NCBI GenBank assembly: GCA_030490835.1
Contig: CM059972.1
Location: forward strand, 12,005,764-12,069,763
Direction: 5' to 3'
DNA from: Annona cherimola
Taxonomy: Eukaryota; Streptophyta; Magnoliopsida; Magnoliales; Annonaceae
DNA: 64,000 nt
Every line of letters begins with the position of its first letter. Within the stretch, counting starts at the first letter, position 1. Under the pieces are notes generated by a model, which saw only the letters and a program-made list of their open reading frames with translations, did no database searches and was not told the origin of the DNA. Positions 49,756-60,887 of this stretch are shown here, one piece after another. The position numbers and the translations under genes are program-made.

Positions 49756-50182
49756 TAATTTTTATCCTTAACATATAACAGTACTCACCTGTACCATATC
49801 ACACTACTCACCAGTTTTCTCAAAAAAAATTCGTATTTTTTACCTCATCCCAAACAGTGCCTTAAATGAAATGAATGCGCGTTACTTTTATTTTTTATCA
49901 TCAAGTGTACAGATTTTCATTCAACTCATCCTGCCACTTTGTTGCACCCTTGTATATCTTTTTTTTAAAACAAAATTATATTTAGTTTTTGGAATTATTT
50001 TGAAATTTTTTTTTATTACGCTTTCATCGCAAAATCGTTGGACGGGGCTGAACGGTTTCAACGGGATGAAATGCTGAACCGCGATGTGACATGGTCCAGC
50101 CGGTCCGACCCGTATTCCAGACATTGAATAGAAATTATGAGCAGGGCCAGGGCCAAACGCAAAACCAACGACCAACGTAATT

Positions 50183-50477
50183 TTTTTTTTTTTTTTTTTT
50201 TTTTGATGATTATATTTACATACATCTCAACACATATTACATTGAAATTCTGAGACATTCTTACAAATACGGAGATACATAACTCCCCCAAAGAAATTCG
50301 GAGACACAGCTCCACCAAAGAATTAGGAAGACACAGCTTCCACCAAGCCAAAGGGAGACCACAGCTCCCACAACATTTTCCGGGCCGAAATCCCAACATG
50401 GAATTCGAACCCCCGACCACAGCTCCGCAAATGCCCTATTACCGCAGTGGCCACCAACTGAGCACGGCTCAGTTGGT
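50183..50477 (-). mobile_element. tRNA-derived SINE, copy B
   Basis: On the minus strand it starts AACTGAGCCGTGCTCAGTTGG (a 5' hairpin overlapping box A), has box B-like GGGGGTTCGAATTCC and ends GAGATGTATGTAAATATA before a run of about 25 A. An exact 16-bp duplication, AACGACCAACGTAATT, lies at 50167-50182 and 50478-50493. The body contains a locally amplified segment (several GAAGCTGTG/GAGCTGTG-type units), making it longer than the other copies. Confidence 0.88.
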
Positions 50478-50493
50478 AACGACCAACGTAATT

Positions 50494-51153
50494 GACGGCC
50501 AAGCATTAACCAAGACTAGTGCGAGTGCACTCGCTCGCTTCATCTATGGAGTAATGGAGCTGAGCCGTAATCACGACGATTCGTTGTGGGGTCCACTGAA
50601 TACGTTCCGTGCCCCAGACTGACAACGAGCGGATGTACTCGCATTACATGGCCACCTTCTCAGTTCCGGAAAATGGCGAGATCCGACAGGTCATTGTGGG
50701 ACCCACATAGGAACACCTCAACCGACACGGTATGTCCGTGTTTATCTTTCGGGCAGCTGAGATGAATTGCAGCGAAGGGTGACGCAGCTGCAGCAACTAC
50801 TGCTACTGTGGCATAAGATGGCCCCCAATACACTGCCACCTTCCGTTTATACGACTCGCGACACTGACGGATGGGATATCTCTCAGGACCCCTACTAAAC
50901 CGGGTACCATGTAGAAGCAACGGCTGCTAAATATCAATGCCAAAGTTCAAGGATATTCTGATTTATCTTCTTCCCTTTTTTTTTTTTGATTTGATTTGAT
51001 GATTTGTCTTATTTATTTGTGCCCAAATTACGGCCTATTCCATGAACATCGTGATCAAGGAGACTTTGGAGGGAGCGATAAATGTTCTACGGTTGGCTGC
51101 GATGACTAAGGAGAAAACATGGTATTCTGAAGGCAATGAATTAGTTTTTGCCT
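50494..51153. other. GC-richer spacer
   Basis: Balanced composition with short open frames, none recognised. No element boundaries found. Confidence 0.45.
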
Positions 51154-51162
51154 TTTTGGCAC

Positions 51163-51672
51163 TTTCAATTGAATTTGAGTGTGATTTTTGTAAATATGCC
51201 TATAAGATTTGACAAATATTATATCTATATCTCTAAATTTGCCAAATTTGTAAATATGCACGCAAAATTAACGTAAAATTACAACCATGTCTCTTTTATT
51301 AAGAAACCGTTGGATTTTTATATAAAATAATGATAATACCCTTTAATTTAAGTGATAAACTTGCAATTTTTTCAAATATTGGAGATATATTTATTATTTT
51401 GTTATTTATATATTTTTGCTTGTATTATTATTTTAAATTTCTTTTGCAAAAATGCTTACAATATTTTTAAAAATTAAATGTATAATTTAGTTTAAGGGCA
51501 TTATCGTCATTTTACATAAAAATATAGCGATATCATAATAGAAGAGAAACACTTGTAATTTTATACAAATTTTGTAAGTATATTTACAAATTCAGTAAAC
51601 TTAGGGATGTGGATGTAATATTATTTCAAATCTGGCAGACATGTTTACAAAAATCTCGATTCAAATTATTTC
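51163..51672. mobile_element. Inverted-repeat MITE, about 510 bp
   Basis: The left end TTTCAATTGAATTTGAG followed by GATTTTTGTAAATATGC matches, in reverse complement, the right end GAAATAATTTGAATCGAG followed by ATTTTTGTAAACATGTC. The flanks TTTTGGCAC (51154-51162) and TTTTGGCCC (51673-51681) match at 8 of 9 positions. The inner arms continue the inversion for about 100 bp. Confidence 0.72.
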
Positions 51673-51891
51673 TTTTGGCCCACCTTCGGATTCATTTATT
51701 AGTAAAAGAAGAAAAGATCTGCAAGTACTCCCATTTTTCAATGTCAATGCTGTCGAGCAATTTCCTATGTATTAAAAATACTCCCTAGAATTGTTCAGCG
51801 CGCCACGGGTAGACGGAAATACTTAAAACGCAATAAATCCTTATGTTAATCTTGACCGTCGATTTAACCTTACTTTCGAGTTCCCAGAATA

Positions 51892-52233
51892 TTAAAGAGA
51901 AATATGCAAAATGAGGTGTGATCGTGTGGTAGAAACAATGAACGGCTCAGATATATTATGTAGACAGCGCAGAACGGTCTCGAAGCAAGCGGATTCGTAA
52001 GGGGGCTGTACAAGTACTCGCGCAAGATCATTCTTCCGTCCATCGTTTTTTAAAGGAAACGAATCGGGGGCCAAAAATCTTTCCTTGTAAAGGGTTCGGA
52101 TTTCTTGACCCAGTCGTGGGGGCTCAGGGACGTTGCCCGCCACAAGCGACTTTCTCCAAAGTTGGAAATCCTCTCTGCACATGGGGCGCGTGTTTTCGTT
52201 GGTTTTCTCGAGGCCTTCGATCACCCTCGACAT
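51892..52233 (-). CDS. Unassigned 113-residue open frame
   Basis: I do not recognise the product. The translation looks protein-like (RPMCREDFQLWRKSLVAG, PEPPRLGQEIRTLYKERF) and the stretch is GC-richer than its surroundings, with rather even amino-acid use. It may be a fragment of a host gene or of a transposon polyprotein. No splice partner or promoter was found, and a MULE-type element begins just upstream at 52320. Confidence 0.25.
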   Translation of the reverse strand: MSRVIEGLEKTNENTRPMCREDFQLWRKSLVAGNVPEPPRLGQEIRTLYKERFLAPDSFPLKNDGRKNDLARVLVQPPYESACFETVLRCLHNISEPFIVSTTRSHLILHISL

Positions 52234-52319
52234 AGTATCTAGTCGACGGTCGAGATTTCTTAGTGCTTGTTAAAGTTTTAAAGATGCTTGAATGAGATTG
52301 TATCTTCAATGCATTTTCA

Positions 52320-53041
52320 GGGGGTTTGTTTCAAAGCGCAGAAAATCTCATTTATTATTATTATTATTTTCGAATTTTTTTAAATAAAACTCTTAATCTA
52401 AGTATATTTAATTTAGGGTAAATTTCATATATACCCACATAGTTTCATCGATATTGCAGATATACACGTAGTTTCACAAATTGCATATTACCCCACATAA
52501 TTTTACCGAAATTGCGTATTACCCCCATGCCGTTAATATCTGCCGTTATATTTTCAAAAATGACGAAAATGCCTCATCTTCATGGGGTGATATGCAATTT
52601 TGTGAAACTATGGATGATGGTATTTTCATCATTTTTCAAAAATATAACGGCGGATATTAACGGCAGTTAACGGCGTGGGGGTAATACGCAATTTCGGTGA
52701 AACTATGTGGGGTAATATGCAATTTGTGAAACTACATGGGTATATCTGCAATATCGATGAAACTATGTGGGTATATATGACATTTACCCTTTAATTTATA
52801 ACTTAATTTTTACCATTTTTGAAAATAAATATATATAATTTTTGAAAATATAAGTAGTTTAGCTATTTAAAAAGTACCGAAACTCTCTTATTTTTAAAAA
52901 TCAAGAAAATATATGTACACACATTCTCCAAATTGGTAAGAATTGATTTATAAATTAAATGCACATAGATTAAGAATTTTATAAAAAAAAGTTCAAAAAT
53001 AATAATAATAACAAATGAGATTTTTAGTCGGAACATGTTCT
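52320..53041. mobile_element. Foldback MITE of MULE type with a nested MITE
   Basis: A 10-bp direct repeat, TGCATTTTCA, flanks it (52310-52319 and 53042-53051). Inverted arms include AAAATCTCATTT and the family core CTTAATCTA-GT-TATTTAATTT, with its reverse complement near 52945-52975. Without the 376-bp insertion at 52415-52790 it is about 346 bp, close to the size of its relatives. Confidence 0.78.
52415..52790. mobile_element. Nested inverted-repeat MITE, 376 bp
   Basis: Long arms start AGGGTAAATTTCATATATAC and, in reverse complement, AGGGTAAATGTCATATATAC, then continue through TGAAACTATGTGG, GATATTGCAG and GGGGGTAATACGCAATTTCG. The flanks share TTAATTT (8 bp, TTTAATTT, if the last base is counted differently). 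The arms cover nearly the whole element and remain very similar, so transcripts would form a strong hairpin. Confidence 0.82.
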
Positions 53042-53051
53042 TGCATTTTCA

Positions 53052-54628
53052 ATCCCACTATTTAAATTATCAATGCATGTTACTACATTCTCATATCATT
53101 TTTTATGTTTTCGCTCCTAATACTTTGGAAAAGCCCCTATATTTTGCCTTTATTGCAAGAGGGCCAAGCTTTTGGTTGATTTGCTTGGAACGCTAGGTTT
53201 GGTGGATTACACAGGGTGCAATTCAGTTTGGTTTTTGCCTTTCCTTATCTATATCTTATTTTGTAAAACTACTATCGTAGACTATTTACACATAATTTCC
53301 TAATAATCTAATATAGTATACCATCTACTATCATCTACTATGTATCTAATTTTTTTTGAAAGTATATATCTAGGTTTCTTATTTAGCGACATTTGGCATT
53401 ATGAAATTTTAGGATGGAGGTAAAAAGTGAAAAAGAAAATATTTTGAAAAATGTGTAATGGATATAAAATAATAGAGATAAAGTTGAAACAAATAAGATT
53501 GTTTTGAGAGTAATTCATAGAAAAAATGATTAAAATATACGGTTGAAATTGGAAAAATGGGGTCGTTGAGTCGATTAATTATTGAGTTTGGAAATTGGGC
53601 TCCCACCTTATCCACCCAACCCCACACATGATGTTCACCAGACGTCCCTTTACTATGCCATGTATAGATGGTAGACAAAGAACAAACACGCCACCAGATT
53701 TTCACTATTTTTTTTTATACATTGGATTATAATAAAGACTATGCTATTGCTGGCACATGAAATCGGGATCAATACTTATGCACTCGTTTATCATATTACT
53801 AAGTTATGCCTTAGTTGCCAACTAAATATACTATTAACTATAGAAAAGTGTTGTGAACCTGGCCTTGTTGGTTTTACGCCAAGGCAAGTATACCCAACAT
53901 CCAAGGTTGGATCCTTGGCATCAACAGGAGTATTGTATTTAGTAGTAGTAATAATAATAATAATAAATAGAAAAGTGCTGAAGAAAGTGTTGTAAGACGC
54001 CTATTTAGTAGAAATGAAATGAGAATGTAATAATGTATATTATAACTAGAAAAAGTTATATTTTATTGAAAATTGAAAATCCATTTTAAGAATGAAAATA
54101 CATATTCCATTTAACAATTTTCAATCATTTGGAATACTTCTGAAACTATAAGAAATAAAAATATTAAGTAATTAAAATTTCAAATATATTAAAAGATTTG
54201 AAAGAATTTGTATGCATTTCTTTTTACCATATCAGTTATTTTGGATGACCAAATATTCGACGAAGATATACTCTAAGCGGTGAAATAAAAGATGACTAAT
54301 TCTACCCAATATTTTAATCTTGACTTCCCAGTCATACCATACTTTCGGCAGAGGACATCATGCCAAAGTGGTGATAGTGTCCCCGCATCCTTAACCCACT
54401 TAAAATCCGGTGACTTACACGTGACAACCTATGGTTCAGATTTGAACCTGCCGCTGCAGTCAATGCTTCACGCCATTTTTGACTACAACAACCTGACGAC
54501 TGACGAGACGACCGATCGTCTTGACCGGGAGAAGGAAGAACCGCGTTGTACGTTGACCTTCAGGTTCATGCCCGTAACTCCATTGATATCATCGATTTTC
54601 CACCTTCCTTCCCATAGATCTGAGCCTT
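53052..54628. other. AT-rich intergenic region
   Basis: No gene recognised. A 112-codon plus-strand frame at 54292-54630 is in GC-richer DNA but matches nothing known to me. A short TAA/TAG repeat lies at about 53942-53968. Confidence 0.45.
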
Positions 54629-54644
54629 AAGAATGTAACAAACT

Positions 54645-54894
54645 GCCAAACGAGCCGCGCTCGTTTGGTGGACGGACGAGGAACGAGCCTGTTCGAATCC
54701 CGCGTGGATTTCAAACCAAACATTCACGTGGAGGCATGTGTAGGTCCTCCTTGTTTGGTTGGGAGCTGGTGATCTCTCCATTTGATATTTGAGAGTTTAT
54801 TGTCTCACTTTAGAAATATTGTTAGAATTGTCTCAGAACTTTGAATATAATATGAGTTGAGATAGGTTGTAAATATACTCCAATAAAAAAAAAA
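54645..54894 (+). mobile_element. tRNA-derived SINE, copy C
   Basis: Begins GCCAAACGAGCCGCGCTCGT (5' hairpin and box A region), carries box B-like CTGTTCGAATCCCGCG, and ends GTTGAGATAGGTTGTAAA, CTCCAAT and an A run. An exact 16-bp duplication, AAGAATGTAACAAACT, lies at 54629-54644 and 54895-54910. Most similar to copy A. Confidence 0.9.
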
Positions 54895-54914
54895 AAGAAT
54901 GTAACAAACTAAAT

Positions 54915-55145
54915 ACTTCATAATATTTCTGGATTAAAATGAATAATATCAAAAAAGCTATTCTAAAAATGAACTAATATATCATATTCATAATATTTTT
55001 GGATTAAAAATGAATACAAAATCAACGTAGTTATTTTAAAAACAAACTAATCATACCGTATTCATAATATTTTTGGATAAAAATGAATACAATATCAAAA
55101 TATTATTTTAGACACTTCCGTAAAAAAATATTATTTTAGAAACAA
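54915..55145. repeat. Tandem repeat, about 70-bp unit, three copies
   Basis: Each unit contains TTCATAATATTT-TGGAT, AAAATGAATA-AAAATCAA or a close variant, and ATTTTA-AAACAAACTAAT. The array abuts the SINE C insertion. Confidence 0.7.
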
Positions 55146-56713
55146 TTTCACAACACATGCAAGTGGAAAGCAAATTCTTTCACATCCCTCTACTCATTTT
55201 TAAAAATTAATTTAATATCTTAATTACCTAACTACCTTATGTTTTCATTTTTACTTCTCTATTTCAATTATTTTCTCACACAGTTAACTTATTTATCTTT
55301 ACTTTACTCATGTTATATTACATTATTCTTATACTTATTAAAAATATTTTCTTCACAACCTTTCCACTCATTAACTGTGCATGTTACCAAATAATGTCTT
55401 TGTATAGTTGATATACCTAAGGACTAAATTGTTTTTTCATAAAACTAATTAAAAATAATATTTAAGAATATTCTATGATTTCTACTAAGGTAATATCAAA
55501 ATAATTGAAATTAAAATTTTTCTTCAATCAAATGGTCTAACCATATCTTCGATTTGATAAAAATGTAATCCTTGGATTTTTTTTCTCCTTAATATGAATT
55601 ATTAACAATAAAACTTTTGACAGGGAATCTTTTCCTTATAATCATATATAGATATCCCTTTTTAAAGTATTAGAAACATATTCGTAAATATGGAAAAATG
55701 AGAAATCAATTATAGTGATTCTATTAATGAATATGATGAGGGGCGTTTAGAAATTATGAACAAAAATAGAATTAGTTTTAACTTTCATTAACAAAAATGA
55801 CATAATTCAAAAAATATTTCATTTATGAATTTATAGGAATAAAAATTAAGGGCTAGTTTTGTTGGAGAAATAAAAAAAATGATTTAGCCATAAAGGTAAC
55901 AAAATTATAGGTGGTAATAAAAAAATTAAGATCATTATAATAAAAAATGTCAAACTTTCAAAATGGGAGAATTTTGGTTTCCTTTCCCCCAACCAATTGA
56001 ACAAATCATAATTGATTTTTTAAAATATAAGTATATGTAGGGGTATTAACGGATCAGGTTAGATGCATTAGAGCTTAATCTTAATCCTAATTCACTTAAA
56101 TTTTTTAACCCTAATTAATTTATTAACCCATTTATAAAATCTCAACCCTTACCCATTTATAACCCTTCAATAAATAGGTATTCAATAAATAGGTTAGTGA
56201 GTTGTTAACAGCTTGTGTATATATGTTGTAAACAAGTCAAAATCAAGCTAATTTAACGTTCAGCATGTATTGTTCATAATTTTCATAATAAATTGATCTG
56301 CATCGATGAGATATATGTCATGGTTAGATCTTCATTGGAAAGATATAAAGAGATTAACAGTGATAGAGATATATGTAGATGGGTACAATTATAGACGGAG
56401 AGGGAGATATGCTGAGAAGGATATAGAGGAAAGCAGAAGGTGAAAATAGGAAAAAAGATGCAAAAAAAGATGATCAGATGGAGAGAGAGAGTCGATAGAA
56501 AAGAAGAATTTTACTAGTAGCAGCGTGGCAGAAGGAAAGACACTATAGTGTTATAAACAGAGGGAGGAAAATAAAAATCAAAATGAAAGAAATAAATTTA
56601 TAGTTGAAGAAATATATACCCTTTGTTAATGGGTTGATAGGTTAAACATGATAAGTGAGTTAAATGGGTTAGTGGGTTGTAAAATTTCAACCTAACTCAT
56701 TTATTTATTTAAA
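55146..56713. other. AT-rich region, probable old hAT-like body
   Basis: TAGGGGTATTAACGGATC at about 56038 looks like a hAT-family end, and GGGTTAGTGGGTTGTAAA-type sequence continues to the MULE-type insertion at 56714 and beyond to about 57300. No matching right terminus or duplication was found. No gene. Confidence 0.4.
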
Positions 56714-57144
56714 GGATTTTTTCTGAATATTCCCAATATGTTTGACTCTAATCCTAAATATATCTATTGCGTTTTCAAAATCCTAGATATATCTATTACC
56801 TTTGCAATTAGTTTCAAAATTACTTATTCAATTAAAAATCGTTAGTTAAATTTTTCTAAATATCCAAAATACTCATGTTATAAAATAATAAAATATGAAA
56901 TAAAATAGAAAGAAAATGAATTATAGATCTCCAAATTTAGATTTCCCGTACAATTAGAGCATTGGTGAGTTATGACATTTAGATATTCAATTATGTTCAA
57001 AATTTGATGAACATATTTTCACATATTAATTAATGACGTTAACTTATGAATTAAGTATTTTTGTGATTAACCGCAAATATAGTGTGCATATTTAGAATTT
57101 TAGAAACGTGGTGATAGTTTAAAGTAAGTATATTTAAGAAAAAT
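56714..57144. mobile_element. Non-autonomous MULE-type element, about 431 bp
   Basis: The ends GGATTTTTTCTGAATAT and, in reverse complement, GATTTTTCTTAAATATA, with TTTATTTA on both sides, resemble the element at 22444-23179 (including AATCCTAAATATATCTATTG and the AATTAGAGCATTGGTGAG interior type). It interrupts an older hAT-like sequence. Confidence 0.6.
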
Positions 57145-57526
57145 CTTTATTTATGTGGTTAAATAGGTTGGCCGATCATGAACCATTTATTCAAAAATTT
57201 CAACTTAAACTCATTTATAAATGGGGCGGCGGATCATGAGCTATCTATTCAAAAATTTAACAAAAACTCATTTACAAATAGGTTGGACATGCAGCTTAAC
57301 AGATTGATATGATATCTTCAATTATCGGCAAAAGTTGTAGATAACTAAATTTGCAAAAGAGATGTTTTTAAAATCTTGCTTAGTAAGTACCTTAAGTCGG
57401 CCGGCATTCCTTCCCAAGCTAGGCAAGTGGATGCATCTAGCTATTGGGATGATAATTACAAGCCAAGGCACATCGACTACAATTTTTCAATACTAGGTGT
57501 CAATGTACTTTGTTAATGCATTAGGG

Positions 57527-57817
57527 TGCAAAACTCCCTTTTTAATAATTTTTTTATAAGATTGTTAATCTAGGCGTATTTAACTTATATATATATATAT
57601 ATTAAGTTTTACTATTTTTGAAGATGTATAAATATATTTTGTAATTTTTTAAAAGGGGTAGTTTAGTTACTTGTTAATGGCCCCTTGTTTTTAAAAATAA
57701 AAAAAAATATAGATATATTCAAAAATGGTAAATTTGGCTTATAAATTAAATATACCTAGATTAACAATCTTATAAAAAAATTTCAAAAAAATATATAAAA
57801 AATGGAGTTTTGCGTGA
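57527..57817. mobile_element. Foldback MITE, about 290 bp
   Basis: The ends GCAAAACTCC and, in reverse complement, GCAAAACTCCATTTTT, and arms with TTATAAGATTGTTAATCTAG against its reverse complement, place it in the family of 20240, 23717, 43890 and 52320. No clear duplication was found. Confidence 0.62.
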
Positions 57818-58130
57818 TCCTCGTTCGGGAGAGAGCGTCGGTGATCCGCGAACAGTGGATTTCGCGTGGCACAGTGGCGGGCAGGCATGAAGCATGTGGC
57901 TTGCTGCCGGAAAAAGAACATCGAATTTCCGTCCACCGGCCACCGTATCCTTGTCCGCCCCGGGGGGCATGGCATGAGATGAGAGGTTGCACATATGGTC
58001 GGTATACCTTATTTAAGATAATCACACCGTTACTTTAATCACGATTGTAATTTTAATAAATTTTAAGTTGATTATCATACTTACCGCTGCCTACTTGTTT
58101 CTAATTCCAAAACAAAAGGACAAAGTGGAG
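57818..58130. other. GC-rich patch of unknown origin
   Basis: About 57815-58000 is distinctly GC-rich (CCACCGGCCACCG, CCGCCCCGGGG) inside AT-rich DNA, with open frames in four frames but no recognisable protein. Confidence 0.4.
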
Positions 58131-58134
58131 TATA

Positions 58135-58412
58135 AGTGTGTGTTTGTCAATTGATAGAAAATGTTAAATTAAAACTTTTCAATCTCCACAACTATCATAT
58201 TTTTTAATACTTTTACTCTCTAAAACTTTTCATCAAAAGTTTTTTGGGACGTTTGGGAATTCGCTTGTGCGGAGAAGCATGGAAAACCGTGGAAAATGGG
58301 TTTGCGCGGTACCCAAGTTGGCGTGTACAACTTGTATCATTTTCCACGATTTATCACATTCCCACGCAAATGCTTATTCCCAAACGTCCCCTTATTCATT
58401 ACCAAACACACC
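58135..58412. mobile_element. Tourist-like MITE with a nested MITE
   Basis: The ends AGTGTGTGTTTGTCAATTG and, in reverse complement, GGTGTGTTTGGTAATGAA are flanked by TATA. The interior carries AAACTTTTCATCAAAAGTTTT like other Tourist-like copies. It is split by a 146-bp element at 58246-58391. Confidence 0.68.
58246..58391. mobile_element. Nested 146-bp inverted-repeat MITE
   Basis: The ends GGGACGTTTGGGAAT and, in reverse complement, GGGGACGTTTGGGAATAAGC, with inner arms GTGGAAAATGG and TCATTTTCCACG, form a hairpin-like element within the right part of the Tourist-like MITE. Confidence 0.7.
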
Positions 58413-59985
58413 TATAAAAAGTTATTTAACCATGCATTCAATGGCGTTTATAAGGGTGTTACTCTTCAAGGATGGACGTATGTATTCTTTTTGCAAAATG
58501 GGTTCCAATTCGATGGAATCCATTCCACGGGAGTGAACTGGGGGATGGATTGGTTTTCGCCATTTTGATCATTAAATGATAAATCCGACCATTTAGTGTG
58601 TTTAATATTATTTCCTTAGCTAGAAATATAAATTTAATCTAAACTGAATTTGATATGGGTTATTATTATTGTTATTTTATAGGAGATATGGGTTATTATC
58701 ATTGAACAGCCAATATTAGTATTTAATGTATTAGATTTTTTATTTATACAGAACTTGGATTAAATTATGAGGGTGTTTGTTTTCAAAAAAACACTTGGGA
58801 TTAAAACTTTTCACTCTTTTAGCTATTTTATTTTTAAATTATTTTTTTTGATAAGCAGGATGATAACTAATAGAACACTTTGGGAGAAAATCTAAAATGG
58901 TAAATAGTGGCTAGTGAAAATTGTCTTGAATGGAATTCACCTTATTAATTCTCGGAGAATTTTGATAACATACGTCATTAAGTACCACCGTACAACATGC
59001 CTTGTTTATTTTATAGTTCAAATACACTTTATTGTGATAGCTCTTCATCAAGTACCACTATATATTATTGTATATCCGCACACAATATGCAGTGCTTCCC
59101 TTTTTGTTATCTATTTTCTTTTTGGTTTTTATTTATGTCTATGGGTTTTTTTTATTTTATTTTAAACACAGTTGTCATTGTTGTCCAATTTGTATGCCCG
59201 GATGAAAGAGGCGAATGAATGGTTTTATAACTTTTAATCATTTAAAATTTAAAATGGACCCCATTCTACATGAAGTTAATTACCACCAACAACCGATACG
59301 TACGGCAGCAAGCACGTTTATGGTGAGAGCTGAAGGAGGCCATCATCTTCCACAAAAACTAAAGGAAAAGTGGTATCCTAAAGTGTATATTATTCTCCAC
59401 TAAAGAAAAGGAGAAGAAAAGGGGGAACAAATCCGAGAGGCTTTTGCTTTTGAGGGGCCCAACAATCAATCGATAACAAGCAAACCAATAATGTTCATGT
59501 CTCTTTTCCCCCCCACTTTTTCTTTCCTCTGAGGGAGCAATATTTACTTGGGCAATGTATGGCTGTCAGTACAAAGGCCAACTCACGGGATGCACGGAAT
59601 GTGGCAAATCCCAACTGTGAAATTATCCATATATAAACATATCTCAAAATGATTGGCTTCAAGACAGTTTGTTTTTTCTTTCCATCCAAATATGACCATT
59701 AGAACATTGTTTCCTTTTAACTATCCAATGTATATCAAGCAAGTCATAGCATTGCTATTTCTTTTTCTTTAATTTCAATTCTTTTCCATTTTTGGGGTTG
59801 TGATCAATCTTTAGTGGAACCAAAATTTTGGATACTTCAGTTTGAATTATGTTCATATTGGGAATATTCAAAAGTAAAATAATGATATAAGATTGGCAAT
59901 TTTGTATATTCTTATTTATTGTATTTAATATTATTTTTTTGAATGAAATTTTTTATTTAACTAAAAGAACAAATTTCATTCAAAT
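58413..59985. other. Gene-free region
   Basis: AT-rich with chance open frames only (for example hydrophobic frames at 58914-59218). No element with ends recognised. Confidence 0.5.
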
Positions 59986-59989
59986 CAAG

Positions 59990-60240
59990 GAGGTGCGCAA
60001 CTCGCTAATGAGTTCGAATCTTCTCACAAGTAAAAAGGCAAATGTTTAGTGGTAGTGTTTTTCTTTCCAAAAATTCTCGCGGGATCGTTCAATAGTTGGA
60101 ATATTATGAAATATTGTAAAAAATTAAAATATTGTAAGATATTTGTAGAATAATATTTGGATATTATAAAAATGTCTGAGGGAAGGACCTGTAATACAAG
60201 TTGAGATAGTTTAATATATAAATACTCATAAAAAAAAATA
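59990..60240 (+). mobile_element. Probable old SINE copy
   Basis: Box B-like GAGTTCGAATCTTCTC near 60010, and a 3' part CAAGTTGAGATAGTTTAA, AATACTCATAAAAAAAAATA resembling the tails of SINE copies A and C. The duplication is not recognisable, so this is an old or rearranged copy. Confidence 0.5.
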
Positions 60241-60289
60241 AGTACGCAGGTCACACATATATACATTTATAAGTAAATTATTTTGATTC

Positions 60290-60450
60290 ATTCATATATA
60301 TTAGAACATAGCAATACTTTATAAAATCATTTATCTACGTAATAATAGTAATATTTTGGATAGTTTACATGTCAAAAAATATAACTTTAAAATTATATCA
60401 AATTATTTTATTATATTGACTTTATACATTTTAAATGGATTCTATGCACA
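60290..60450 (+). repeat. Dispersed AT-rich repeat, partial copy
   Basis: Shares TTAGAACATAGCAATAC, TTTATAAAATCATTTATC and ATTTTGGATAGTTTACATG with the copies at 16545, 44806 and 61318. Confidence 0.58.
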
Positions 60451-60887
60451 AGAAACGACTTTTATGCTAACCCTCCAAAAGCTAAAACGTGTCTTGACTT
60501 ATTAGTTACCTTAAAATTTCCTATTTCACTGTCTTCTTGCCCCGATATACCTCACATAACATGCATGCCTTAACGTGCTCGGCTTATCCCATCATGGTTG
60601 GGCACTCCACTGCTCCTCTTTCCTTTTCTCTTTAACTTTTTAAAATGCTTTGCGAACGAAAGTAGAAACGGTGGCACAAGCGATGGAAGTTGAAGATGGA
60701 GAAGAATCTTGGAAGCCTATGTTTTGTTTTACGCACTTTTTTCTATTCCTTGTTACTGAAAAAGCTCTCTTTGGCTGCAAGCATGCATTCCCTCGTAGAT
60801 CATGTTTTTGGTAGACTTGTGACATGCATTTTGGGTGACCAATCACACGTTTCATGTTTTTGGAATTGACTTGAAGTTCAATAATTC

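Noticed and set aside
58914..59218. Hydrophobic plus-strand frames
   Set aside because: Composition-driven Phe/Leu/Ile-rich translations of T-rich DNA; no family match.
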